From Orlajensenia leifsoniae (GTDB lineage: Bacteria; Actinomycetota; Actinomycetes; Actinomycetales; Microbacteriaceae): a DNA stretch of 64,000 nt. The translations under genes were made by a program, and so were the position numbers. The DNA lies in NCBI RefSeq assembly GCF_004570845.1, contig NZ_SPQZ01000003.1:310001-374000 (forward strand), in the 5' to 3' direction. Below, piece after piece: positions 58,770 through 64,000 of the stretch; position 1 is the first letter of the stretch; the number at the start of each line of letters is the position of its first letter. A model generated the notes under the pieces. The model searched no databases. It was not told the origin of the DNA and saw only the letters and a program-made list of their open reading frames with translations.

Positions 58770-60467
58770 TTGACTGACGACGGCCGCCTGCTTGCAGGCC
58801 GTTACCGCGTCGGCGAACTCATCGGTCGCGGCGGTATGTCCGAGGTGCACATCGGAACGGATTCGCGACTCGGCCGCACGGTCGCGATCAAGCTGCTCAA
58901 GGCCACCCTCGCCCTCGACCCGGCCTTCCGCACACGCTTCCGCCAGGAGGCGCAGGCTGCGGCCCGCATGGCGCACCCGACCATCGTGCGCGTCTTCGAT
59001 GCCGGCGAGGAGACCGTTCAGGATGCCGCGGGCCACGAGACCCAGCAGCCGTACATCATCATGGAGTTCGTCGACGGCCGGCTGCTCAAGGACGTCATCA
59101 AGGGCGGTGCCCTCGAGTCCAAGGAGGCCGTGCGCATCCTCGACGGCGTGCTGACCGCCCTCGAGTACTCGCACCGCGCCGGAGTCGTGCATCGCGACAT
59201 CAAGCCGGGCAACATCATGATCACGAAGTCCGGCCAGGTGAAGGTCATGGACTTCGGCATCGCAAGGGCCATCTCCGACTCCTCGACGACGGTGGCCCAG
59301 ACCACGGCCATCCTCGGCACAGCGTCGTACTTCTCGCCCGAGCAGGCCAAGGGCGAGCTCGTCGATGCCCGCACCGACCTGTACTCGGCCGGCGTCGTGC
59401 TGTTCGAATTGCTCACGGGGCGCCCGCCGTTCCGCGGCGACACCCCTGTCGCCGTCGCCTACCAGCACGTCAGCGAGACGGCGGCCAAACCCAGCCACAT
59501 CAACCCGAAGGTGTCGCCGGCGCTCGACATGGTCGTCGCCAAGGCTCTCTCGAAGGACCGCTTCGACAGGTACCAGACGGCCGCCGAGTTCAAGGCGGAC
59601 CTCGAGATCGCGGCATCCGGCAAGCTGCCCATCCACAAGGTCTCCGAGGACGCCGGCGCCACGCTGTTCGGCACGCCGCCGCCCATGCAGACGGGAACCG
59701 AGCTCGCCTTCAAGCAGCTCGCCGACGACGATCGCATGGTGCGCACCCAGCGCCGCCCTCCGGCCGTCTGGGTGTGGGCGGGAATCCTGAGCATCATCGT
59801 CATCGTCGCCGCCGTGGTGTTCTGGGTGTTCAACCTGGCGCCGTCGAACGAGCTCCCGTCATCGTCCCGTGAGGTTCCGACCCTCGCCGGCCTCACCCTC
59901 GACGAGGCGACGGCACAGTTGGCCGACCTCGACCTCGCCGTCACCCCCATCGAGCAGGCCAGCGGCTCGGTCGAGAAGGGCCTGGTCATCGAGACCGATC
60001 CCGCGGCCGGCGAGACCGTCGCGCCCGGAACCTTCATCAAGGTCTCGGTCTCGACGGGCAAGGAACAGGTGGAGGTTCCGGATGCCACCAACAAGGCGAT
60101 CGCCGACGCCCAGGCTGCGATCACCGAGGCCGGCCTCGTACCCGGCGCGGTGACGAAGGAGAACTCTCCGACCATCCCGGCGGATGTCGTGCTCAGCACG
60201 AAGCCCGCGGCCGGTACCTCGGTCGACGACGGTTCGAGCGTGGACTTCGTCGTGTCGAGCGGACTCGTGACGCTGCCCGACCTCACCACGCAATCGCTCC
60301 AGGCCGCGACCGACATCCTGCAGGGCTCGGCGCTGCAGCTCACGCCGAACCCGAAGCCCGACGATTCGTGCCCGCAGGAGGCGAACCTGCCCATCACGAG
60401 CCAGTCGCTCGCGCCGGGCTCCGTGCCCCAGGGCTCCACGGTCGACCTGGTCTACTGCGCCGGCTGA
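58770..60467 (+). CDS. pknB: PASTA-domain Ser/Thr protein kinase PknB
   Basis: 565 residues. Kinase domain 10-270: Lys41, catalytic Asp143 in [13 protein letters not shown]; juxtamembrane linker with RTQRR; a transmembrane segment (about 332-354); then three PASTA repeats (about 370-435, 436-505, 506-565) that bind muropeptides. The last repeat holds a Cys pair (DSCPQ, VYCAG). Start is TTG 58770, chosen for its AAGGAG. It controls cell-wall growth and division. Confidence 0.95.
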   Translation: MTDDGRLLAGRYRVGELIGRGGMSEVHIGTDSRLGRTVAIKLLKATLALDPAFRTRFRQEAQAAARMAHPTIVRVFDAGEETVQDAAGHETQQPYIIMEFVDGRLLKDVIKGGALESKEAVRILDGVLTALEYSHRAGVVHRDIKPGNIMITKSGQVKVMDFGIARAISDSSTTVAQTTAILGTASYFSPEQAKGELVDARTDLYSAGVVLFELLTGRPPFRGDTPVAVAYQHVSETAAKPSHINPKVSPALDMVVAKALSKDRFDRYQTAAEFKADLEIAASGKLPIHKVSEDAGATLFGTPPPMQTGTELAFKQLADDDRMVRTQRRPPAVWVWAGILSIIVIVAAVVFWVFNLAPSNELPSSSREVPTLAGLTLDEATAQLADLDLAVTPIEQASGSVEKGLVIETDPAAGETVAPGTFIKVSVSTGKEQVEVPDATNKAIADAQAAITEAGLVPGAVTKENSPTIPADVVLSTKPAAGTSVDDGSSVDFVVSSGLVTLPDLTTQSLQAATDILQGSALQLTPNPKPDDSCPQEANLPITSQSLAPGSVPQGSTVDLVYCAG

Positions 60468-60547
60468 CGCACTCCCGCTCACACCCCTCGCTCGCTGAGG
60501 ACCGCGCAGCCGACGGCAGAAGCGCCGCCCTCATCGACCGGGAGTCG

Positions 60548-61183
60548 CTACAACCGCACCAAGGGAGTGCGCCCGGCTGCGGCGGCACGCGCACCGGTGA
60601 GCCCGGCATCCTCGAGCCAGTTGCCCAGCATCGTGTAGCCGCCCTCGGTGAGCACGGACTCGGGGTGGAACTGCACGCCGTAGAGCGGCGCGTCAGCGTG
60701 CCGCAGACCCATGATCACTCCGCCGGGAGTGCGCGCGGTCACGATGAGCTCCTCGGGAACGGTGCCGTCGACCACCGCCAGCGAGTGGTACCGCGTGGCC
60801 GTGAACGGCTGCGGAACGTCGTCGAAGAGCGCGCTGTCGTCGTGCTCCACCACGCTGGTCTTGCCGTGCATGAGTTCCTCGGCGTTGGTGACGACGGCCC
60901 CGAAGGCCTCGGCGATCGCCTGGTGCCCGAGGCAGACGCCGAGCAGCGGCGTTCCGCTCTCGTAGGCCGCGCGCACGACGGCGATCGAGACGCCGGCGTC
61001 GGCGGGCTTGCCGGGGCCGGGTGAGACGAGCACGGCGTCGTAGTCGGCGACGCGGGCCGCGGCATCCGTCGCCTCGAAGTCGTCGTTGCGCACGACCTCG
61101 GTCTCGGCGCCCAGCTCGCGCAGGTAGCCGTTCAGCGTGTAGACGAAGCTGTCGTAGTTGTCGATGACGAGCACTCTGGTCAT
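60548..61183 (-). CDS. pabA: Aminodeoxychorismate/anthranilate synthase component II (glutamine amidotransferase)
   Basis: 211 residues, class I glutamine amidotransferase: nucleophile Cys84 in GVCLGHQ, His173 and Glu175 in FHPES, the oxyanion segment SPGPGKP. It supplies ammonia from glutamine to PabB (folate) or TrpE (tryptophan). In mycobacteria the gene at this locus is named trpG. ATG 61183 overlaps the stop of the small membrane protein gene. Convergent with pknB over an 80-base gap without features. Confidence 0.92.
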   Translation of the reverse strand: MTRVLVIDNYDSFVYTLNGYLRELGAETEVVRNDDFEATDAAARVADYDAVLVSPGPGKPADAGVSIAVVRAAYESGTPLLGVCLGHQAIAEAFGAVVTNAEELMHGKTSVVEHDDSALFDDVPQPFTATRYHSLAVVDGTVPEELIVTARTPGGVIMGLRHADAPLYGVQFHPESVLTEGGYTMLGNWLEDAGLTGARAAAAGRTPLVRL

Positions 61184-61338
61184 TGGTCCACCGTTACATC
61201 CTGCGGGTTGACGATCTGGTCGATCCACGGGAAGACCCACGTGGACAGGGCGAAGAGCACAGCGGCGATCAGCACGATCACGATCAGGATGCGCACCCAG
61301 ACCGGACCGGGGAGGACGCGCCAGAGGGCGGCGTACAT
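61180..61338 (-). CDS. Small single-pass membrane protein
   Basis: 52 residues: MYAALWRVLPGPVWVR, then a single hydrophobic segment (about residues 15-38) and a short polar tail. It lies between the sortase gene (one-base gap) and pabA (ATGA overlap), so it is part of that operon. Small proteins of this type are common at this position in actinobacteria. Function unknown; possibly a sortase or divisome partner. Confidence 0.75.
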   Translation of the reverse strand: MYAALWRVLPGPVWVRILIVIVLIAAVLFALSTWVFPWIDQIVNPQDVTVDQ

Positions 61339-61339
61339 G

Positions 61340-62155
61340 TCAGGCCCCGTTCGCTTGGGCGGCGACCTGCGCCGCGATCTCGGCAGGGGGTCCGGCCGCC
61401 AGCGGCTGCCAGCTGTCGTAGACACCGTAGGCGATGATGCGCTCGGCCGTGGACAGCAGGGGGTTGCAGCTGGTCAGCGTGATGATGCGGTCGGTCGCGG
61501 GCACCTCGGGCGAACCGGGCACCGGGGCGAGCACCTCCACCTGGTTGGCCAGGACGTACTGCAGCGAACGGAACTTGTAGGTGTACCAGCCGTCCTGGGT
61601 CTGCACGATGATCGAGTCGCCCAGCTGCAGCTCGTTGATCAGGTGCATGCCGCCGCCATAGGCGCTGCGGTGGGCGGCCACGACGAAGTTGCCGACCTCG
61701 CCGGGCATCTGCGTGTCGGGGTAGTGGCCGACGCCGAGCTCGGTGCTGTTCAGAACGTCCATGCCGGTTCCCTCGGCGACGGTGCGGTGGTACTCGGGGC
61801 CGTAGCGGGGGATGTAGAGGACGGCGAAGGGCTGGCCCGCCGTCACCGACGACAACACCACGGGGTCCCCGGGATCGGCCGGGGTCGCCGTCTCATCCGG
61901 CGTCGGGGTCGGTGTCGCGCGCGACTGCTCGATCCACTCCTGACTGAGCGAGGATGCGGCTGCGGTCTGCTGGTTGGCCGTGATCCAGTCGTTCCACCAC
62001 AGCTGCCAGCCGATGAAGAGCAGCACGACGACGCCGGCGGTGATCAGCAGTTCGCCCAGGACGCTCAGCACAGTGGCACGACTGCGGCGGCGCTTCGGAC
62101 GAGCGGATGCCGCAGCCCTCTGCGGGCTCTCACCTGCGACGGGCCGGTCATCCAT
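61340..62155 (-). CDS. Class E sortase
   Basis: 271 residues. A polar N-terminus of about 30 residues, one membrane segment (about 30-52), a Pro/Thr-rich linker, and the sortase barrel: His162 in VVAAHRSAYGG, nucleophile Cys230 in ITLTSCNPL, and Arg in STAERI. Class E sortases anchor surface proteins in high-GC Gram-positives, usually at LAxTG motifs. A -10-like TAGAAT lies six bases before its ATG, so it is probably leaderless. Divergent from crgA. Confidence 0.93.
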   Translation of the reverse strand: MDDRPVAGESPQRAAASARPKRRRSRATVLSVLGELLITAGVVVLLFIGWQLWWNDWITANQQTAAASSLSQEWIEQSRATPTPTPDETATPADPGDPVVLSSVTAGQPFAVLYIPRYGPEYHRTVAEGTGMDVLNSTELGVGHYPDTQMPGEVGNFVVAAHRSAYGGGMHLINELQLGDSIIVQTQDGWYTYKFRSLQYVLANQVEVLAPVPGSPEVPATDRIITLTSCNPLLSTAERIIAYGVYDSWQPLAAGPPAEIAAQVAAQANGA

Positions 62156-62200
62156 GTGTCGATTCTAAGGTGACCGGCTGATCACGATAGAATCGCGGGC
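62156..62200. promoter_or_regulatory. Divergent leaderless promoters of sortase and crgA
   Basis: The 45-base gap holds TAGAAT on both strands: at 62188-62193, seven bases before the crgA ATG, and on the minus strand at 62167-62162, six bases before the sortase ATG. The hexamers and the CG after them are the same, so the two starts mirror each other. Confidence 0.6.
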
Positions 62201-62440
62201 ATGGCACGCACCAAGTCGACGAAGCCCGCGCGCGCGGAATCCACCACCAACGCGGACACCCCGAATCCCGTCTGGTTCAAGCCGGTCATGTTCGGGTTCA
62301 TGCTGCTCGGACTGGTGTGGATCATCGTCTTCTACGTGAGCAACGCCTCACTCCCGATCCCGTCGATCGGATCGTGGAACATCCTCGTCGGATTCGGCAT
62401 CGCCTTCATCGGCTTCCTCATGACCACGCGCTGGCGCTGA
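62201..62440 (+). CDS. crgA: Cell division protein CrgA
   Basis: 79 residues: basic N-terminus, two membrane segments (about 30-50 and 60-76) separated by a short loop (SNASLPIPSIGSWN), ending MTTRWR. CrgA is a small membrane protein recruiting PBPs to the actinobacterial divisome. The location next to the sortase and pknB block is conserved. A terminator follows. Confidence 0.95.
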   Translation: MARTKSTKPARAESTTNADTPNPVWFKPVMFGFMLLGLVWIIVFYVSNASLPIPSIGSWNILVGFGIAFIGFLMTTRWR

Positions 62441-62459
62441 CGCCACCCACGACCACCGA

Positions 62460-62493
62460 CCGCCGGCATCCGTCATGGATGTCGGCGGTTTTT
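62460..62493 (+). terminator. Rho-independent terminator of crgA
   Basis: CCGCCGGCATCC (62460-62471), 5-base loop GTCAT, GGATGTCGGCGG (62477-62488), then TTTTT. The stem has one G-T pair in 12. Confidence 0.9.
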
Positions 62494-62513
62494 CGTGTGA
62501 CCCGCACGGGGTC

Positions 62514-62585
62514 AATTACACCGGTGTAATTATCCCCAATGTTAATAAACCTGTGGATAACTTCTGTGGACAAAGCTGTGGAAAA
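62514..62585. promoter_or_regulatory. 18-bp palindrome plus cluster of DnaA-box-like sites
   Basis: AATTACACCGGTGTAATT (62514-62531) is a perfect 18-bp palindrome. It runs into TTATCCCCA (62530-62538), and then come TGTGGATAA (62552-62560, exact complement of the DnaA box TTATCCACA), TGTGGACAA (62565-62573) and TGTGGAAAA (62577-62585), spaced 12-13 bases. The surrounding AT content is far above the local average. It could bind DnaA near the origin. It lies in the gap between crgA and the convergent rhomboid gene, an unlikely place for a promoter of either. Confidence 0.65.
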
Positions 62586-62645
62586 GGGGAAAGTCACCGG
62601 TTCACCCGGTTACACGCCCGGGTGAGGCGGGCGCAGGCCCGGTCG

Positions 62646-63503
62646 TCAGACCAACGGGAAGATGAAGTAGCGCAGGCTGAGGATCACGAGCAGCAGAGCG
62701 AGGCCGGCGATCAGCACGGTCTGGAGGGTGCGCTGACGAACGTTCCGCGTCTCCACGAAGATGAGTCCCATGACGGCACCGGCCACGAGACCGCCGACGT
62801 GGGCCTGCCAGGCGATGTTGGTGCCGGGAATGAAGCCGATTACCAGGTTGATGCCCACGAGCACGAGCAACTGCGTCATGTTGCCGCCGAGGCGCCGTTG
62901 GATCACGAGGAACGCGCCCATCAGGCCGAAGATGGCCCCGGATGCTCCCACCACCGGCATGTACGGGCTGGCCAGCCAGAGCACCGCGACGGATCCGGCA
63001 AGCCCGCTGATCAGGTAGAGCGCGAGGAATCGGCCGCGGCCGAGCAACCCTTCGAGCAATTGGCCGAAGATCCACAGCGTGTACATGTTCAGAGCGACAT
63101 GGAAGATGAAGCCCGTCGAGTGCACGAAGACCGAGGTGAGCATCCGCCACGGCTCGATGCCGTACTGATCGAGTTGCGGGCTCATGTAGATGCCGGCGAA
63201 CTGCAACGCAGCGGTCACGTTCGACCCGGGAATGAGCTGCAGGATGAAGACGAAGAACGTCACCCCGATGATCGAGTAGGTGACGACGGGCTGGCCGCGC
63301 CCGCTGAGGCGTGTCAGGATCGCGGGCTTGGTACGCGGCGCGTTGGCGCGTTGCTCCTTCATGCACTCCGGGCAGAACACTCCCACGGCGCCAGGGGTCT
63401 GGCATTCGGGGCAGATCGTGCGCCCGCAGCGCTGGCAGAGGATATAGCTCTGCCGATCCGGATGCCGGTAGCAGAAGTCACCGGCATCCGGTCGATTCGT
63501 CAC
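62646..63503 (-). CDS. Rhomboid-family intramembrane serine protease with N-terminal zinc ribbon
   Basis: 285 residues. N-terminal Cys/His-rich segment (CYRHPDRQ...CQRCGRTICPECQ...CPECMKEQ, about 10-50) like a B-box/zinc ribbon, then six or seven membrane segments with the catalytic Ser188 in GASGAIFG and His235 in QAHVGG. It cuts membrane proteins within the bilayer; the substrate is unknown. GTG 63503 is five bases after ppiA, with which it forms an operon. Confidence 0.92.
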   Translation of the reverse strand: MTNRPDAGDFCYRHPDRQSYILCQRCGRTICPECQTPGAVGVFCPECMKEQRANAPRTKPAILTRLSGRGQPVVTYSIIGVTFFVFILQLIPGSNVTAALQFAGIYMSPQLDQYGIEPWRMLTSVFVHSTGFIFHVALNMYTLWIFGQLLEGLLGRGRFLALYLISGLAGSVAVLWLASPYMPVVGASGAIFGLMGAFLVIQRRLGGNMTQLLVLVGINLVIGFIPGTNIAWQAHVGGLVAGAVMGLIFVETRNVRQRTLQTVLIAGLALLLVILSLRYFIFPLV

Positions 63504-63508
63504 GTGAG

Positions 63509-64000
63509 TCAGACCTCTTCGACGGTGACGCTCTCGATCACGACGTCCTGGAGCGGACGGTCGCGGCCATCGGTGGCGACGGCGCCGAGCTGGTCGACGA
63601 TCTTGCGCGACTCGGGGTCCTCGACGGAGCCGAAGATGGTGTGCTTGCCCTGCAGCCAGGTGGTGGGGGCCGTGGTGATGAAGAACTGCGAACCGTTGGT
63701 TCCGCGGCCGCCCTGGATGCCGGCGTTGGCCATGGCGAGGACGTAGGGCTCGGTGAAGTCGAGCTCGGGGTTGATCTCGTCGTCGAACTGGTAGCCGGGG
63801 CCGCCGATGCCCTGGCCGAGCGGGTCGCCGCCCTGGATCATGAAGTTGGGGATGATGCGGTGGAACACGACGCCGTTGTACAGCGGGTCGGTGCTCTTCT
63901 TGCCGGTGCCGGGGTGGGTCCATTCGATCTCACCGGTGGCGAGGCCGACGAAGTTGCGAACTGTCTTCGGGGCGTGGTTCCCGTAGAGGTTGACCTTGAT
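63509..64000 (-). CDS. ppiA: Cyclophilin-type peptidyl-prolyl cis-trans isomerase (5' end outside window)
   Basis: 164 residues visible, in frame to the window edge (begins IKVNLYGNHAPKTVRNFVGL). Catalytic Arg in FHRIIPNFMIQGG, then GRGTNGSQFFIT and GKHTIFG. The insertion TGEIEWTHPGTGKKSTD is typical of actinobacterial cyclophilins. It speeds proline isomerisation during folding. In mycobacteria ppiA lies in the same block, a few genes from gyrA. Confidence 0.95.
   Translation of the reverse strand: MKVNLYGNHAPKTVRNFVGLATGEIEWTHPGTGKKSTDPLYNGVVFHRIIPNFMIQGGDPLGQGIGGPGYQFDDEINPELDFTEPYVLAMANAGIQGGRGTNGSQFFITTAPTTWLQGKHTIFGSVEDPESRKIVDQLGAVATDGRDRPLQDVVIESVTVEEV

Noticed and set aside
62514-62585. 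The DnaA-box cluster as oriC itself
   Set aside because: Only four boxes, no dnaA or dnaN alongside, and the conserved order puts the origin several genes further right; kept as a regulatory or titration site instead.
1-64000. CRISPR arrays, insertion sequences, prophage or integrase genes
   Set aside because: None seen: no regularly spaced repeats, transposase motifs or phage-like genes on either strand.

Overview
The window is GC-rich (roughly 70% by eye), has densely packed operons joined by ATGA/GTGA/TGATG overlaps, frequent GTG starts and leaderless-looking genes. It ends in the actinobacterial cell-wall/division block tRNA-Leu(CAG) - fhaA - fhaB - pstP - rodA - pbpA - pknA - pknB - pabA/trpG - small membrane protein - class E sortase - crgA - rhomboid - ppiA. 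In Mycobacterium and relatives this block lies within a few tens of kb of oriC, so the right edge is probably origin-proximal. A high-GC actinobacterium is safe; Microbacteriaceae is my guess, from base composition and the abundant word CGGATGC/GCATCCG.

Layout. 1-2.9 kb: tail of a membrane protein and PEP carboxylase, convergent with overlapping stops. 2.9-12.5 kb: sugar-acid catabolism. An operon (amidohydrolase lactonase, FAH hydrolase, SDR, mutarotase) looks like the non-phosphorylative L-fucose/L-rhamnose route, with a GntR regulator and an aldo/keto reductase beside it; a second operon (Zn-dehydrogenase, KduD-like SDR, KDPG aldolase, KDG kinase) runs to pyruvate and glyceraldehyde-3-P; a DeoR regulator follows. 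12.5-25.9 kb: one 12-gene minus-strand operon under a divergent GntR gene, with an ABC sugar importer, an enolase-superfamily protein, an MBL-fold hydrolase, a Gfo/Idh/MocA dehydrogenase, a CaiB/BaiF CoA-transferase, a signal-less solute-binding-like protein, an enoyl-CoA hydratase, a XylX-type FAH dehydratase and a 2-oxoglutarate-semialdehyde dehydrogenase. 26-35.8 kb: an alpha-galactoside locus (GH36, ABC importer, LacI repressor) with three LacI-type operators at its promoter, divergent from a secreted GH3 glycosidase. 35.9-47.6 kb: aromatic catabolism, with a ThDP enzyme, a class A flavin monooxygenase, an MHS transporter, an FAH-RraA fusion, a GntR regulator and hpaE-D-H-I for homoprotocatechuate meta-cleavage. 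47.7-51.5 kb: tRNA-Leu, beta-phosphoglucomutase and GH65 phosphorylase. 51.5-64 kb: the conserved cell-wall/division/signalling block.

How it works together: plant- or soil-derived carbohydrates (alpha-galactosides, beta-glucosides, deoxy-sugars, uronic or aldonic acids, aromatic acids) are taken up and converted to pyruvate, 2-oxoglutarate and succinate-level intermediates; each island carries its own regulator. No mobile element, CRISPR array or phage gene was seen. The most unusual points are the CoA-transferase/SBP-like/enoyl-CoA-hydratase triad inside a sugar-acid operon, the FAH-RraA fusion replacing stand-alone hpaG/hpaF, the DnaA-box cluster with an 18-bp palindrome after crgA, and repeated leaderless promoter architecture.
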